DNA of 64,000 nt, from contig NC_007776.1 of the NCBI RefSeq assembly GCF_000013225.1, forward strand, positions 267,277 to 331,276, read 5' to 3'. This stretch comes from Synechococcus sp. JA-2-3B'a(2-13). Its GTDB lineage: Bacteria > Cyanobacteriota > Cyanobacteriia > Thermostichales > Thermostichaceae. Shown here piece after piece: positions 38,635-49,587 of this stretch. The notes under the pieces are model-generated. The model was not told the DNA's origin. It was given only the letters and a program-made list of their open reading frames with translations, and ran no database searches. The position numbers were made by a program, and so were the translations under genes. Position 1 is the first letter of the stretch, and each line of letters begins with the position of its first letter.

Positions 38635-39703
38635 GGCTCGCTGGCTGCGCTGGCTCACCTTGATCTGGCTGGTGCTGGGGCTGATGATGCTGTTTTCCGC
38701 TTCCTACCCGGTGGCTCAGCGGATCACTGGCGATGGCCTCTACTTTTTCAAGCGCCAATTGCTCTGGGCCGGGCTGGGTCTGGGCTGTTTCTGGGCTCTG
38801 GTGCAGATCCCGCTGCGGCGCTGGTTCCCCTGGGCCGGGATCCTCTGCTTGCTGGGAGTTGGCTTGGTGTGGGCCACCCAGGTGCCGGGATTGGGGGTTT
38901 CCCGCCTGGAGGCCAGCCGCTGGCTGGATTTGAAGGTGATCCCTGTTATCCAGCCCTCGGAATTGCTCAAGCCCCTGTTGGTCTTGCAGGGATCCTGGGT
39001 TTTTGGCCGCTGGTTTCACCATCCCCTCTGGTTCCGCGTCCTCTGGGCGGGCATCTTCGCCTTTGCGCTCTTGGGGATCCTCGCCCAGCCCAACCTGGGC
39101 ACCACGGCCATCTGCGGCCTCACCCTCTGGGTCATGGCTTGGACCGCCGGGATCCCAGCTTTCACCCTTTTGGCCACAGCGGGGCTGGGGATTCTGGCGG
39201 CTGTGGTGAGCATTCTCAGCAAAGATTACCAACGGCGGCGCATCTTGGCTTTTTTGGATCCCTGGGGCAATGCCCAAGGGGATGGCTACCAGCTGGTGCA
39301 AAGTCTGTTGGCCATTGGCTCTGGCGGCCTGTGGGGCAAGGGATATGGCCTCTCCCAGCAAAAGCTGTTCTACCTGCCCATCCAATACACCGACTTTATC
39401 TTCTCGGTGTACGCAGAGGAGTTTGGCTTGGCCGGATCCCTGTTCTTTCTGGGGTTGCTGACCTTCTACACTCTGCTGGGCTGGCGGGTGATGGGGCGCT
39501 GTCGGGAGTTGACCATTCGCTTAGTAGCCTGCGGCTGCCTGATGTTTCTGGTGGGGCAGTCGCTGATGAACATCGGCGTGGTCACTGGGATTTTGCCCAC
39601 CACAGGTGTGCCCCTGCCTTTGTTCAGTCATGGCGGCAGCTCTATTCTGGCAGGGCTGATCACAGCAGGATTGTTGGTGCGGGCAGCCCGCGAAGCAGGG
39701 TAA
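38579..39703 (+). CDS. ftsW: SEDS-family peptidoglycan polymerase/division protein
   Basis: About 374 residues with ten membrane helices. Family marks are LGLMMLFSASYPVA, SRWLDLKVIPVIQPSELLK, QPNLGTTAICGL, GYQLVQSLLAIGSGGLWGKGYG, the LPIQYTDFIFSVYAEEFG motif and LPTTGVPLPLFSHGGSS. This is FtsW/RodA; the neighbour murD favours FtsW. The start is uncertain: GTG 38579 lies inside the end of murD (56-bp overlap), TTG 38570 is also possible, and longer starts add non-conserved residues. Confidence 0.92.
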   Translation: MATISEPAAKPFRDPWNAEARWLRWLTLIWLVLGLMMLFSASYPVAQRITGDGLYFFKRQLLWAGLGLGCFWALVQIPLRRWFPWAGILCLLGVGLVWATQVPGLGVSRLEASRWLDLKVIPVIQPSELLKPLLVLQGSWVFGRWFHHPLWFRVLWAGIFAFALLGILAQPNLGTTAICGLTLWVMAWTAGIPAFTLLATAGLGILAAVVSILSKDYQRRRILAFLDPWGNAQGDGYQLVQSLLAIGSGGLWGKGYGLSQQKLFYLPIQYTDFIFSVYAEEFGLAGSLFFLGLLTFYTLLGWRVMGRCRELTIRLVACGCLMFLVGQSLMNIGVVTGILPTTGVPLPLFSHGGSSILAGLITAGLLVRAAREAG

Positions 39704-39851
39704 AGTAAGGCTGCATGTTGCCAACCCAGCAAAGGGATCCTTTCACGCAAGCAGCAAACCCAGAGGGCCAGGGATCCCTATTGGATTGGTTAGTCTCTGC
39801 TTTAGAGCGGCTTCTTATGCAGCAAAACCAAAGCTGAAGTTGAAACCGAGC

Positions 39852-40046
39852 CTAGATCCAGCCCATTTCATCCAAAACGAGGGTAAACACCGTCGCGCAA
39901 CAGGCCACCAACAGCGACACATAAGCCGGCTGACCGTGGGCAATGCAAACACCGGCTGCCACCGAAGCGCCCGCAGCTGCAGAAAAGGTACGACCTGCCC
40001 AATTGCCTTTGGAGGGTTTGTCAGAAGGATTGAATTTGTTAAACAT
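39852..40046 (-). CDS. Small two-helix membrane protein
   Basis: 64 residues from ATG 40046. The cytoplasm-like start MFNKFNPSDKPSKGNWAGR is followed by two hydrophobic segments, TFSAAAGASVAAGVCIAHG and AYVSLLVACCATVFTLVLD, ending EMGWI. No family is recognised. It has coding character and a short clean frame. It sits between ftsW (convergent) and the HAS-barrel-like protein. Confidence 0.55.
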   Translation of the reverse strand: MFNKFNPSDKPSKGNWAGRTFSAAAGASVAAGVCIAHGQPAYVSLLVACCATVFTLVLDEMGWI

Positions 40047-40160
40047 TTTTACAGCAGAAAGAGGATTCAAAGGGAATCAATTCCATAGGAAACGGCCTCA
40101 GGTTATCACCCCCCGACTCGATTCCAGAGGGATCCAAGGCCATTCTCAATATTTCTTCGC

Positions 40161-40772
40161 TTAGGCTTCAATCTTTCGTAAAATTGCGCTGAGATGCTCA
40201 TAATCATCCCGCAACAGAGAGCTCAACTGCCGACCTGCCTGTAAAAGCCAGTTGCGATCTCGGTTCAGGATTCGGTAAGTCTGGCGGATCACGGCAGCCA
40301 CCAGCTCATCGGTTGGGATCCCGTTGACCCGTAGCAGGGTGCGCAAAAACTCGAAAGAGCGGCAGAACTCCCTTACTTCCGTATCGGAGCAGAGATAAAC
40401 CGGCTGGTGAATCTGGGGAGGGCGTGGCGGCAAGTACTGATAGACCCGTCCCCCGCTGACAAAGCCGACAATGGCCGCGCGAAAATCGGTGCGCAACATG
40501 GCAAAAATCTGGGGCTGTTGCTCCCGCAGCTCCTGAGGGGAGAGGCCCAAAGCCCTGGCGCGATGGACGGTGTCGATGGGGGCGATGGCGGCATAGCAAA
40601 CCACGCCATAGATCAGGTTGCCGGTCTCTTCGTCTTGGGAGCGCGTCCAACTGCCGAGAGCAGGCATGGGCGGGAAGGTCAGGCGTTCCGGCTCGAAGCA
40701 CTGGGCCACAAAGGTTGTGGTGTCGGCCTCCACCACTTCTCCAAAAGCAGAGGCAGGCTGGGGGGCTCTCAT
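40161..40772 (-). CDS. Conserved cyanobacterial protein with a HAS-barrel-like N-terminal domain
   Basis: 203 residues. The first half (FGEVVEADTTTFVAQCFEPERL, then PALGSWTRSQDEETGNLIYGVVCYA) fits the small beta-barrel found at the N-terminus of HerA/ATP-synthase-like ATPases (HAS barrel). The second half (PQIFAMLRTDFRAAIVGFVSGGRVYQYLPPRPPQIHQPVYLCS and the rest) is helical. No ATPase part follows, so this is the stand-alone type widespread in cyanobacteria. Function is unknown. Confidence 0.72.
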   Translation of the reverse strand: MRAPQPASAFGEVVEADTTTFVAQCFEPERLTFPPMPALGSWTRSQDEETGNLIYGVVCYAAIAPIDTVHRARALGLSPQELREQQPQIFAMLRTDFRAAIVGFVSGGRVYQYLPPRPPQIHQPVYLCSDTEVREFCRSFEFLRTLLRVNGIPTDELVAAVIRQTYRILNRDRNWLLQAGRQLSSLLRDDYEHLSAILRKIEA

Positions 40773-41103
40773 CGGGATCTCAGACTTCTCAAGGGTTGCT
40801 GCTGCAAAGGCCGACGGAGGGAGACAGAGGAGTCAGGAGAAAATGGAATTTTTCCAGGTTTTAAGACTTGTGAAGATAGGGGCATCCCCTTGCCCAACAT
40901 TTTGCCCCTTTTGCAACGTTTTGTCCGATCCCCGAACGGCAAATCGGCAACTCAACAGCCTATGAGATCCTCATTGCTAAGAAAGTTAGCCGATTTTGGG
41001 GATCCCTGCGTAATATATTTTTTCACACGCTCCCGTGCAAATTCGCCATCCTAAATATTAGCCATTCTAAGTATTGAGCAGTTGGCGAGCGGAGGGAGAA
41101 ACA
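40773..41103. other. 331-bp intergenic region
   Basis: Divergent promoter space. TAATAT near 41011-41016 in an AT-rich patch, followed by GGAGGGAGAA just before the ATG at 41104, could drive the small gene downstream. No other gene seen. Confidence 0.45.
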
Positions 41104-41283
41104 ATGAATGCTCAGCAACGCGGCCAAATCATCGCTTCTGAGTGGATGATCGACAGCCAAAACCCAGTACACTCCATTTCTCGGCTCAAGCGTCGGGCGA
41201 CCTACTCCGATGTAACCCTCTGGTGGTTGGTGGTGCAACTCAACCTGATGGAACAAAACTCTATCCACACCGATCACCGATAG
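41104..41283 (+). CDS. Small conserved protein of unknown function
   Basis: 59 residues: MNAQQRGQIIASEWMIDSQ, then NPVHSISRLKRRATYSDVTLWWL and VVQLNLMEQNSI. A strong ribosome site (GGAGGGAG) lies seven bases before the ATG. Short proteins with an ATEW/ASEWM-type start and a DVTLWWL core are, to my memory, found across cyanobacteria. No function is known. It is a single-gene unit, convergent with the ndhD terminator. Confidence 0.55.
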   Translation: MNAQQRGQIIASEWMIDSQNPVHSISRLKRRATYSDVTLWWLVVQLNLMEQNSIHTDHR

Positions 41284-41365
41284 GATGGACGGCACAAGAA
41301 CAATCGGCTGCACGAAAATCCCAGCCCAGGAACATCCCGGATCCTAAATCCAATCTTAAAACTTA

Positions 41366-41425
41366 AAAAAAACAAAAGAAGAGCTGAAAGTTGAGTCGGG
41401 TTGCACCTCGAACACCAGCTCTTCT
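41366..41425 (-). terminator. Rho-independent terminator of ndhD
   Basis: On the minus strand AGAAGAGCTG (41416-41425) pairs perfectly with CAGCTCTTCT (41377-41386), followed by TTTGTTTTTTTT. It is a ten-base stem with a loop of about 29 nt, ending some 50-100 bp after ndhD. Confidence 0.82.
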
Positions 41426-41474
41426 GGACAGAGTAAGGAATAGAGATAAAGAAGAACCGAGTCTCGACCCCCCT

Positions 41475-43061
41475 TTAATCCTCCAGAGGCAAAGCCGCCA
41501 CCTGAGCCGATTGCACTGGCGAGGGGAAGAAAGGCCGCTGCACGATTTCAGTTGCCAACACACTGCGCAACTGGGCAGCTACCGCCACCGTCGTGACATC
41601 GTAGGTTTGGGTAGCCAGGCGCGGGTAGAAGCCAATGCCGAGAATCGGCAACAGCAGACAGAGGGCCACCGCCATTTCCCGCGGACGCACATCCCCCAGG
41701 TAGTCTTCCAAAACCAAGCCGGGATCCTGAGCCCCGTAGAACACCTGACGCAGCATGGAGAGCAAGTAAATGGGCGTCAAAATGATACCCACTGCCGCCA
41801 GCAGGGCAATTCCAGCTTTGAAGGTCGGCGCATAGGCATCGCTGGTGGTCAAGCCCAAGAACACCGTCAGCTCACCCACAAATCCGCTCATCCCCGGCAG
41901 CGCCAGAGAGGCCAGGGATCCCGCTGTAAACAGGGCAAAAGCCTTCGGCATCTGCTTGGCCAACCCTCCCAACTTGTCGAGGGCAAGGGTGTGGGTGCGC
42001 TCGTAGGTGATCCCCGTCAGGAAGAACAGAACCGCGGCAATCAGACCGTGGGAGATCATCTGCAGCACTGCCCCATTGATGCCCAGCTCCGTGAAGGCGG
42101 AGATCCCGATCAACACAAAGCCCATGTGGGCAATGGACGAATAGGCCAAGCGCCGCTTGAGATGGTTCTGACCAAAGGCCGCCAACGCCCCGTAAATGAT
42201 GTTCACCACACCCAACACCGCCAGCACAGGGGCGAAGTACACGTGGGCTTCCGACAACATGCCCACATTCATGCGGATCAGGCCATAGCCCCCCATCTTG
42301 AGCAGAACTCCCGCCAAGATCATGGAAATGGGAGCAGAGGCTTCGCTGTGGGCATCCGGCAGCCAGGTGTGCAGCGGGAAAATCGGCAGCTTCACCCCAA
42401 AGGCAATCAGCAAAGCCGCATAGGCCAACAGCTCCAAGGCCAGTGGGTAAGACTTAGCGCTCAGCTCTGCCATCTCCAGGCTGAAGCCCTCGCCGTAGAA
42501 GGCCATCGCCAGGGATCCCACCAAGATAAAAATGGAGGCGGCGGCGGTGTAGAGGATGAACTTGGTGGCGGCGTACTGGCGCTTCGGCCCACCCCAAATG
42601 GAGATGAGCAGATAGACCGGCACCAGCTCAATCTCCCACATCAGGAAGAATAGAAGCATGTCCTGCGCCAGAAATACGCCCACCTGGGCGCCGTACATCA
42701 GCAGCAGCAGGAAGAAAAACAAACGCGGCTTGTGGGAGAGATTCCAAGCCGCCACAATCGACAGGGTTGTGATCAAACCGGACAGCAATACCAGCGGCAA
42801 GGACAGGCCGTCCACCGCCAGCGACCAGTGGAATCCAATTTGGGGCACCCAGGCGTAGCGCTCCGCCAGTTGCAGAGAAAAGTCCTGCAGGTCATAGTGC
42901 CGCGCAAAGACATAGGCCATCAGGCCCAAATCAAAAGCCCCCACAGCGAGGGCATACCAACGCACCCAACGGCTCTGGGGGATCAAGGGGATCCCAAAGG
43001 CTGCCAGCAGAGGCAAGAGCACCAGCACCGACAGCCAGGGAAACTCAAGAGGATTGCTCAT
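41475..43061 (-). CDS. ndhD: NADH dehydrogenase-like complex subunit NdhD (chain 4)
   Basis: 528 residues with about 14 membrane helices. A proton-pumping antiporter-like subunit of the cyanobacterial NDH-1 complex. Hallmarks are [21 protein letters not shown] (helix-5 Glu), [21 protein letters not shown] (helix-7 Lys and the TWLPDAH motif) and [19 protein letters not shown]. It is probably the D1/D2 type used in respiration and cyclic flow; assigning the paralogue requires comparison. It stands alone between two terminators. Confidence 0.95.
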   Translation of the reverse strand: MSNPLEFPWLSVLVLLPLLAAFGIPLIPQSRWVRWYALAVGAFDLGLMAYVFARHYDLQDFSLQLAERYAWVPQIGFHWSLAVDGLSLPLVLLSGLITTLSIVAAWNLSHKPRLFFFLLLLMYGAQVGVFLAQDMLLFFLMWEIELVPVYLLISIWGGPKRQYAATKFILYTAAASIFILVGSLAMAFYGEGFSLEMAELSAKSYPLALELLAYAALLIAFGVKLPIFPLHTWLPDAHSEASAPISMILAGVLLKMGGYGLIRMNVGMLSEAHVYFAPVLAVLGVVNIIYGALAAFGQNHLKRRLAYSSIAHMGFVLIGISAFTELGINGAVLQMISHGLIAAVLFFLTGITYERTHTLALDKLGGLAKQMPKAFALFTAGSLASLALPGMSGFVGELTVFLGLTTSDAYAPTFKAGIALLAAVGIILTPIYLLSMLRQVFYGAQDPGLVLEDYLGDVRPREMAVALCLLLPILGIGFYPRLATQTYDVTTVAVAAQLRSVLATEIVQRPFFPSPVQSAQVAALPLED

Positions 43062-43134
43062 GACCGGGAATAAATACTCATGCTCGATACCTCAATGATA
43101 TGAAGCTGTGTAAACAAATGGGAAGCGATATTTA

Positions 43135-43161
43135 CAAAAAAATCTGCGCAATAGCGCAGAT
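43135..43161 (-). terminator. Rho-independent terminator of pdhA
   Basis: ATCTGCGC-AATA-GCGCAGAT (43142-43161) with a run of seven A on the left, which is a T run for minus-strand transcripts. It lies about 150 bp after the pdhA stop and before ndhD, so the two minus-strand genes are separate units. Confidence 0.85.
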
Positions 43162-43314
43162 CTCGAGAAAGTTTCTCTGATGCCGATCCTCGAGGATCCT
43201 CAAGGGATCCGGCGCGATAGCGCTCCGCCAGGTGGATGGGCCACCCGAGTTGGCCAGGGATCCTCCGGCCAAGCAAGATCTCGGCTCCTGAACTCCCCCG
43301 GTACCTGGGGGGGT

Positions 43315-44316
43315 CTACTCGTCTTCGGCAAAGACAAAACGGTGCAGCTCGTCCAGGGTTGGCTCTGGGCTTTCCAGAGCAAAAAGAACCGCGTCCTCAA
43401 TCACGGCGCTGACCTCCGCGTGGATGGCTTGGAAGTCTGCCTCGGTCATTAGGTTGTGCTCCAGGGCATAGCGTTCCAGTTGCTTGATGGGATCCCGCTG
43501 CCGCCAGAACTCTTTTTCCTCAGGACTGCGCAGCTCGTCAGGGTCGGCCAGAGAATGGCCCCGGAAACGATAGGTGATGCACTCCAGCAAGGTGGGGCCT
43601 TCTCCGGCACGGGCGCGGGCGATGGCCTGTTGGGCGGCCTCTCGCACTGCTAGCACATCCATCCCATCCACCTGGTAGCCGGGCATGCCAAAAGCCGGGC
43701 CTTTGCGGTAAATATCGGTGTCGGAAGTGGCGCGTTCATGGGCCATGCCAATAGCCCAGAAGTTATTTTCCACCACATAGATGATGGGCAACTTCCAGAG
43801 GGCAGCCATGTTGAGGCACTCGTAAAACTGGCCGTTGTTGCAGGCTCCATCCCCGAAGAAGCAGGCGGTTACCTGGTCGGTGCCCCGATATTTGGCAGAA
43901 AAAGCAGCCCCCGTCGCCACTGGGATCCCTTCGGCCACAAAGGCATAGCCCCCCAAGAAATTGTGCTCCGCCGAGAAGAGGTGCATGGAACCACCCCGAC
44001 CCTTGCTGCAGCCGGTGGCCTTGCCGAACAACTCTGCCATGACCGCCCGCGGCGGGATCCCGGTGCTGAGGGCATGCACATGATCGCGGTAGGTGCTGCA
44101 CACGTAGTCGGTGGGCTTGAGCGCCTTGATCACCCCCGTAGAGACGGCCTCTTGGCCGTTGTACAGATGCACAAAGCCGAACATCTTGCCCTTGTAGTAC
44201 ATTTCGGCGCACTTGTCTTCAAACAGGCGGCCCAGCACCATGTCTTCATAAAGAAGACGAGCCTCTTCGGCAGAAATGCGAGCAGTTGTGGAGCGCGAAG
44301 TAAGTTCTTGAACCAT
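43315..44316 (-). CDS. pdhA: Pyruvate dehydrogenase E1 component, alpha subunit
   Basis: About 333 residues. The thiamine-diphosphate enzyme that decarboxylates pyruvate for acetyl-CoA. The TPP motif is [20 protein letters not shown] followed by YVVENN; other conserved parts are [34 protein letters not shown] and the regulatory-loop region [18 protein letters not shown] 44316 ([14 protein letters not shown]) is chosen; an ATG at 44328 adds four residues. The beta subunit is not adjacent, as is usual in cyanobacteria. Confidence 0.95.
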   Translation of the reverse strand: MVQELTSRSTTARISAEEARLLYEDMVLGRLFEDKCAEMYYKGKMFGFVHLYNGQEAVSTGVIKALKPTDYVCSTYRDHVHALSTGIPPRAVMAELFGKATGCSKGRGGSMHLFSAEHNFLGGYAFVAEGIPVATGAAFSAKYRGTDQVTACFFGDGACNNGQFYECLNMAALWKLPIIYVVENNFWAIGMAHERATSDTDIYRKGPAFGMPGYQVDGMDVLAVREAAQQAIARARAGEGPTLLECITYRFRGHSLADPDELRSPEEKEFWRQRDPIKQLERYALEHNLMTEADFQAIHAEVSAVIEDAVLFALESPEPTLDELHRFVFAEDE

Positions 44317-44328
44317 GCTGCGGTGCAA

Positions 44329-44642
44329 CGAATCAGAGGTATCTTAGGCGGTCAGCAGTGAGCTTTGCGGTTTGCCCATTATCTCATGCTCCAGTCTGTC
44401 TGCCACCTTACCTGGAAATCCCATCCTGCAGGGCCGAAAGCGGTTGTTTCGAGGCCAAGGGAGTTAAACTGAAAGGCTAGGGCAAGAGGCGTTTCCATTG
44501 CAGCAGCCGCATCAGGACTCCGTCCCGCAAACGCGAATCTTGAACACCAGAGGGGGGGTTTCTTCTGCTCTCGGCTTGGACGTCGATCTGCTGGAGCCGG
44601 GGGCAAGAGGTATTTGGCCAGCCAACGTGACGGGGTGCGCCC
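44329..44642. other. Divergent region between pdhA and cdsA, with one 24-bp repeat
   Basis: A type I unit in minus orientation lies at 44513-44536 (CAGGACTCCGTCCC then GCAAACGCGA), about 105 bp before the cdsA ATG. It is one of few copies outside the 52-63 kb cluster and one of few not within a gene. Nothing else was recognised. Confidence 0.6.
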
Positions 44643-45455
44643 ATGGGAGCCCGTTGGGTTAGCGGTTTTGCGGCGGTGTTGTTTGCGTTGGCGGTCACCC
44701 TGCTAGGGGGCTGGTATTTTACTGCAGCCATTGGGCTGATCATTTTTTTGGCCCAGTTGGAGTTTTTTCGCTTGGTGCAAGCCAAAGGCAATGCGCCGGC
44801 CATGCGCACCACCATGTTTTCCAGCCAGGTGCTGGTGATTTTGCAGCAGGTGAGGCCGGAGTGGACCAGCCCTGCCTTTATCGTGGCGGGATCCATCATC
44901 TGTTTTTATTTGCTCTTTAAGCCCAAGGTGGCCACCATTGCCGATATTGCCACCTCGATTTTGGGGTTGTTCTACTGTGCGTTGCTGCCCAGCTTCTGGA
45001 TTCGGGTCAGGGCCTTGTCTTTTGCGCAAGGGCTGGGCGAAGGGCTATGGATTACGCTGCTGGCCATTGGCTGCGTGATCGCTGCCGATGTGGGGGCCTA
45101 CCTGTGTGGTCGGGCCTTTGGGCGCACCAAGCTCTCCATCCTCAGCCCGAAAAAGACGGTGGAAGGGGCAGTAGCCGGCATTGCCGCCAGCATGACCCTT
45201 GCGGTGGTTGGAGCCTATTACCTGGGCTGGCCGTGGAGCTGGTTGAGTGGGGGCATTCTGGGGTTTTTGATTGGGTTAACCAGCCTGCTGGGAGATCTCA
45301 CAGAATCTCTGATGAAACGGGATGCCGGCGTCAAAGATTCCGGGGATCTGATCCCGGGCCACGGCGGCATTTTGGATCGGGGGGATAGCTACGTATTCAC
45401 CGGGCCGCTGGTGTTTTATTTTATGGAATGGCTCAACGCTTACTCTGGGCTGTAG
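44643..45455 (+). CDS. cdsA: Phosphatidate cytidylyltransferase
   Basis: 270 residues with about eight membrane helices. It makes CDP-diacylglycerol for phosphatidylglycerol, the only phospholipid of cyanobacteria. The C-terminal signature LGDLTESLMKRDAGVKDSG followed by DLIPGHGGILDRGDS is complete, including the metal-binding Asp residues, and SILSPKKTVEGAVAG precedes it. ATG 44643 is the accepted start (MGARWVSGFAAVLFAL). Confidence 0.95.
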   Translation: MGARWVSGFAAVLFALAVTLLGGWYFTAAIGLIIFLAQLEFFRLVQAKGNAPAMRTTMFSSQVLVILQQVRPEWTSPAFIVAGSIICFYLLFKPKVATIADIATSILGLFYCALLPSFWIRVRALSFAQGLGEGLWITLLAIGCVIAADVGAYLCGRAFGRTKLSILSPKKTVEGAVAGIAASMTLAVVGAYYLGWPWSWLSGGILGFLIGLTSLLGDLTESLMKRDAGVKDSGDLIPGHGGILDRGDSYVFTGPLVFYFMEWLNAYSGL

Positions 45456-45515
45456 AGCCAGCTTGCAAGTTTGCCAAACCCAGGAGCGCCCACTAGCCGA
45501 AGGTGCGGAAGGCCC

Positions 45516-46100
45516 TCAATTCAAAATTGCCTGGCATTCGGGCCGCTCCAAAAACACTTCTGGCAAAATGGAATCCCCGAAGTGCCCTGGAGGTGCACTC
45601 ACTATGGCAAACCCCTTCAGATCCAACTCGGTTTCGTCGTAAACCACCAGTTGCCTGAAACTGGCAACAGGATCCCCAGGATCCCCCTCCACCTCGAGAA
45701 TGCGGGCCTTCTGCTGGATAATCTGGGGGGTTTCTACTTCTAGTTCAGAAGGGGTTGAGGGGCTATCTAGGCCAAAGATGAACTCTCCACTTCGACCGAC
45801 GAGAATTGCCTCCAGGCTACCGGGCTTTCCTGCACCTACAAAGCAAAAAAAGTAGTCAGAGTGCGGGGTAAAATACAGGCCTATCAGGGGTAGTGGAGGC
45901 GGCCAGGATTGTTCATCCGGATGAAGGCGAGCACTGAAGCAAGCTTCATAACCTGCCAGAGAGCCTGGTTCAAAAGGCTCCCCACGACAAAGTAGGATGT
46001 CTCTCTCTGATCTCTTCCAGTCCTGTTGCGCGAGGGCAGGGATCCCAGGGGATAGAGCCATCAGAGCCATCAGGACCGTTGCCGTCAATGATCTGGACAT
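45516..46100 (-). CDS. Secreted hypothetical protein
   Basis: 194 residues. The N-terminus MSRSLTATVLMALMALSPG then IPALAQQDWKR is a classical signal peptide with a likely AxA cleavage after PALA. The mature part has several Cys and acidic loops (ILLCRGEPFEPGSLAGYEACFS, FCFVGAGKPGSLEAILVGRSG, ELEVETPQIIQQKARILEVEG). No domain is recognised. It is convergent with cdsA and divergent from valS. Confidence 0.65.
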   Translation of the reverse strand: MSRSLTATVLMALMALSPGIPALAQQDWKRSERDILLCRGEPFEPGSLAGYEACFSARLHPDEQSWPPPLPLIGLYFTPHSDYFFCFVGAGKPGSLEAILVGRSGEFIFGLDSPSTPSELEVETPQIIQQKARILEVEGDPGDPVASFRQLVVYDETELDLKGFAIVSAPPGHFGDSILPEVFLERPECQAILN

Positions 46101-46278
46101 AACGCCGTACCCAAAGCTGAGGATGGTAGTACCCTAGCTCGAAATCCCTCTCTAGCCGTGTGATTAGGGTCAAGACCGATGGGCCACTCTACCCCGAAGG
46201 GCAAAGGGTTGAACTGCTACTCTATAAAGTGATTCATCAAAGTGATTCATCCTTCTCAGCCGTTGGCCTATCCTCCCT

Positions 46279-49017
46279 ATGACTGCTGCAATTTCCTCTG
46301 TCAACCTGCCCAGCCAGTACAACCCCTTCGAGACCGAGCCGAAGTGGCAGCGCTTTTGGGAAGAGAAGGGCTTTTATGTGGCGGATCCCAAGGCGCCGGG
46401 AGAGGCCTTTAGCATGGTGCTGCCCCCGCCCAATGTGACGGGCAACCTGCACATGGGCCATGCTTTTGCCTTTACCCTGCCGGATGTGGTGACGCGCTAC
46501 AAGCGCATGCGCGGCTACAACGTGCTCTGGCTGCCCGGCACAGACCATGCCAGCATCGCCGTGCACACCATCCTGGAAAACCAACTGCGCCAAGAGGGCA
46601 AGACCCGCTTCGATCTGGGCCGCGAGGCTTTTCTGGAGCGAGCTTGGGCTTGGAAGGAGCAGTCGCAGGGAGCCATCAAGAGCCAGTTGCGGCGGCTGGG
46701 CCTATCCCTAGACTGGACGCGGGATCGCTTTACCCTCGACGAGGGGCTGAGCCGGGCGGTAACCGAGGCGTTTGTGCGGCTGTACGAGGCGGGGCTAATT
46801 TACCGGGGGGAATATCTGGTGAACTGGTGCCCGGCCACCCAGTCGGCGGTGTCAGACATTGAGCTAGACGACAAAGAGGTCAAGGGCCATTTGTGGCATT
46901 TTCGTTATCCCTTGGCCGAGGATCCCAGCCAGTATCTGGTGGTGGCCACCACTCGGCCCGAGACCATGCTGGGGGATACGGCGGTGGCGGTGAACCCCCA
47001 AGACGAGCGCTATTGCCATCTCATCGGCCAGTTCATTCGCCTGCCCATTAAAAATCGCCTCATCCCCATCATTGCGGATGAGTATGTGGATCCCTCCTTT
47101 GGCTCCGGGTGTGTGAAAATTACCCCGGCCCACGACCCCAACGACTTTGAAATCGGCAAACGGCACCAATTGCCCTTCATCAACATCCTCAATAAAGACG
47201 GCACCCTCAACGAAAACGGGGATCCTTTCACCGGCCTAGATCGCTTTGTGGCCCGAGAAAAGGTGGTGCAGTGGTTTGCCGAACATGGCCTGCTGGAGAA
47301 GGTGGAGGACTACACCCACACCGTTCCCCACAGCGACCGCGGCGGCGTGCCCATCGAGCCTTTGCTTTCCATTCAGTGGTTTTGCGATGTCTCGGGGATG
47401 GGGGCTCGCTGTTTGGAAGAGGAATACCAACGAAATAGCCCCCGCTTTATCCCTGAGCGCTGGACCAAAGTCTACACGGGCTGGCTGGAAAAGCTGCGCC
47501 CCTGGTGCATTTCTCGGCAGTTGTGGTGGGGCCATCAGATCCCAGCTTGGTATCCAGTCCTCAATGGCCAGCTTCTCGAGGATCCCCAAGCTTTTGTGGT
47601 GGCCCGCAACGGCGAGGAAGCGTTGCTCAAGGCACGGGAAAAGTTTGGCCCAGAAGTTGAGCGGGTGGAACAGGATCCCGATGTGCTGGATACCTGGTTT
47701 AGCTCTGCTCTGTGGCCCTTTTCAACCCTGGGCTGGCCGGAAGAGACCGAGGATTTCAAACGCTACTATCCCAACTCCCTGATGTCCACGGGCTTTGACA
47801 TCATTTTCTTCTGGGTGGCCCGCATGGCCATGATGGGATCCCAATTTACCGGCCAGATCCCCTTCAAAGATGTGTACATCAATGGCCTGGTGCGGGATGA
47901 GCACGGGGCGAAAATGTCCAAAACCAAGGGAAATGGCATCGATCCCCTGGAGCTGCTGGACAAATACGGCACCGACGCCCTGCGCTATGCCCTGGTCAAG
48001 GAGGTGGTGGGGGCAGGGCAAGACATCCGCCTGGCCTATGACCGCAAGACCGGCGAGAGCGCCAGCGTAGAGGCCGCCCGCAACTTTGCCAATAAGATCT
48101 GGAACGCCTCCCGCTTTGTGTTGATGAACTTGGAGGGGCAAACCCCTGCCCAACTGGGATCCCCTGCCCCCGAAGCGCTGGAGCTGGCCGATCGCTGGAT
48201 CCTGTCGCGGCTGCACTCCACGGCCACCCAAGTTATCGCCGAGCTGGAAGCCTATGGCCTGGGCGAGGGGGCGCGCCTGCTCTACTCTCTCATTTGGGAT
48301 GACTTTTGCGACTGGTACATCGAGCTGGTCAAGCCCCGGCTGCGGGGAGAAGACCTGGCTTCCAAACGCGCAGCGCAGAAGGTGCTGGCCACCGTTTTGG
48401 AAACCATTCTCAAGCTGCTGCACCCCTGGATGCCCCACATCACCGAGGAGATCTGGCAGCTGCTCACCCAGGCCAACCAAACCACCTCTATCTCCGTGCA
48501 GCCCTATCCCACCCCAGATCCCAGTTGGATCGACCCTCAACTGGAGCGGGAGTTTGGCTTGGTGATCCAAACCATTACCAGCCTGCGCAACCTGCGGGCA
48601 GAAGCCGGCCTCAAGCCCCATCAGACCATCAGGGCCCTTTTGCTCACTACCGATCCCGCCGAGCAGCGGATCCTGACGGCTGCCCAAGCTTATATCTGGG
48701 ATCTGGTCAAGGCCGAGGCTTTGGAGATTACGGGATCCCTGGCCACGGAGCCCAAACAGGTGGCGGCTGCAGTGGTGGGCACGGTGCAGGTGCTGATGCC
48801 CTTGGCAGGACTGGTGGATGTGGAAGCGCTGCGGGCCAAGCTGCAAAAAGACCTGGCCAAGCTGGAAAAAGAGGCCCAAGGGATCCGCGCTCGCCTAGAG
48901 AACCCCAATTTTCTCAACCGGGCCAACCCTGAAGTGGTGCAAGCCAGTCAGGAGCAACTGGCGGAGCTGGAAGCCCAGATGAGGTTACTGGGATCCAGGC
49001 TGGAGAAGCTGGGCTGA
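46279..49017 (+). CDS. valS: Valyl-tRNA synthetase
   Basis: 912 residues, class Ia. HIGH-type motif [14 protein letters not shown] near residue 55, the editing domain in the middle ([17 protein letters not shown]), the KMSKS loop [12 protein letters not shown] near residue 550, an anticodon-binding helical domain ([17 protein letters not shown]) and a C-terminal coiled coil ([24 protein letters not shown]). The domain order and length are normal. It is a single gene followed by an RRM protein with its own leader. Confidence 0.97.
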   Translation: MTAAISSVNLPSQYNPFETEPKWQRFWEEKGFYVADPKAPGEAFSMVLPPPNVTGNLHMGHAFAFTLPDVVTRYKRMRGYNVLWLPGTDHASIAVHTILENQLRQEGKTRFDLGREAFLERAWAWKEQSQGAIKSQLRRLGLSLDWTRDRFTLDEGLSRAVTEAFVRLYEAGLIYRGEYLVNWCPATQSAVSDIELDDKEVKGHLWHFRYPLAEDPSQYLVVATTRPETMLGDTAVAVNPQDERYCHLIGQFIRLPIKNRLIPIIADEYVDPSFGSGCVKITPAHDPNDFEIGKRHQLPFINILNKDGTLNENGDPFTGLDRFVAREKVVQWFAEHGLLEKVEDYTHTVPHSDRGGVPIEPLLSIQWFCDVSGMGARCLEEEYQRNSPRFIPERWTKVYTGWLEKLRPWCISRQLWWGHQIPAWYPVLNGQLLEDPQAFVVARNGEEALLKAREKFGPEVERVEQDPDVLDTWFSSALWPFSTLGWPEETEDFKRYYPNSLMSTGFDIIFFWVARMAMMGSQFTGQIPFKDVYINGLVRDEHGAKMSKTKGNGIDPLELLDKYGTDALRYALVKEVVGAGQDIRLAYDRKTGESASVEAARNFANKIWNASRFVLMNLEGQTPAQLGSPAPEALELADRWILSRLHSTATQVIAELEAYGLGEGARLLYSLIWDDFCDWYIELVKPRLRGEDLASKRAAQKVLATVLETILKLLHPWMPHITEEIWQLLTQANQTTSISVQPYPTPDPSWIDPQLEREFGLVIQTITSLRNLRAEAGLKPHQTIRALLLTTDPAEQRILTAAQAYIWDLVKAEALEITGSLATEPKQVAAAVVGTVQVLMPLAGLVDVEALRAKLQKDLAKLEKEAQGIRARLENPNFLNRANPEVVQASQEQLAELEAQMRLLGSRLEKLG

Positions 49018-49263
49018 GGTGGCGTCAGCGCAGGTAGGGCAGCGGAGTGTTTGGGCCGGGCCAGTTGGGGTGTGAAGGCAATGTCCCCAGAATTTCGCGA
49101 AATCGAAGTGGTGAACCCCTGCTTCTGTGTTAGGATAGAAGCTGAGATTGTTATCGGTTGTAGTGCTCGTTTCTTCTGGTCTTGACGGATTTTCACGTTT
49201 TGTATTGGCAGACGGCTCTCCGAACATCTCACCCTTTGTTACTCTCTCTTTCGGAGATCGTCT

Positions 49264-49587
49264 ATGTCGATTTATGTTGGCAACCTTTCCTTTAAGGTGA
49301 CAGAAGCGGATTTGACCGCTGTTTTTGCTGAGTACGGTTCTGTCAAGCGGGTGCAAATCCCCACTGACCGCGAGACAGGCCGCATTCGGGGCTTCGGGTT
49401 TGTGGAAATGAGCTCTGAAGCAGAGGAGCAAGCTGCCATTGCTGCGCTGGATGGGGCGGAATGGATGGGGCGCGACCTCAAGGTGAACAAAGCTCGTCCC
49501 CGGGAAGAACGCCCCACCTCAGGTTTCCGCTCTGGTAACGCGAACAGTGGCGGCGAGCGGCGGCGGAGTTTTCAATCTCGCTATTGA
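49264..49587 (+). CDS. RNA-binding protein with one RRM (cyanobacterial Rbp type)
   Basis: 107 residues. A single RNA recognition motif with RNP2 IYVGNLSF and RNP1 RGFGFVEM, followed by a short Gly/Arg/Ser tail ending RRRSFQSRY. Cyanobacterial Rbp proteins of this kind are often cold-induced and help place thylakoid-protein mRNAs. The 246-bp gap upstream has TAGGAT near 49132, a possible -10, which would leave a leader of about 125 nt, in line with known leader-regulated Rbp genes. That regulation is inference. Confidence 0.92.
   Translation: MSIYVGNLSFKVTEADLTAVFAEYGSVKRVQIPTDRETGRIRGFGFVEMSSEAEEQAAIAALDGAEWMGRDLKVNKARPREERPTSGFRSGNANSGGERRRSFQSRY

Noticed and set aside
41391-42653. 420-codon plus-strand frame opposite ndhD
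   Set aside because: The composition (His/Gln/Arg-rich) is the reverse-complement shadow of a membrane protein; ndhD on the minus strand is unambiguous.
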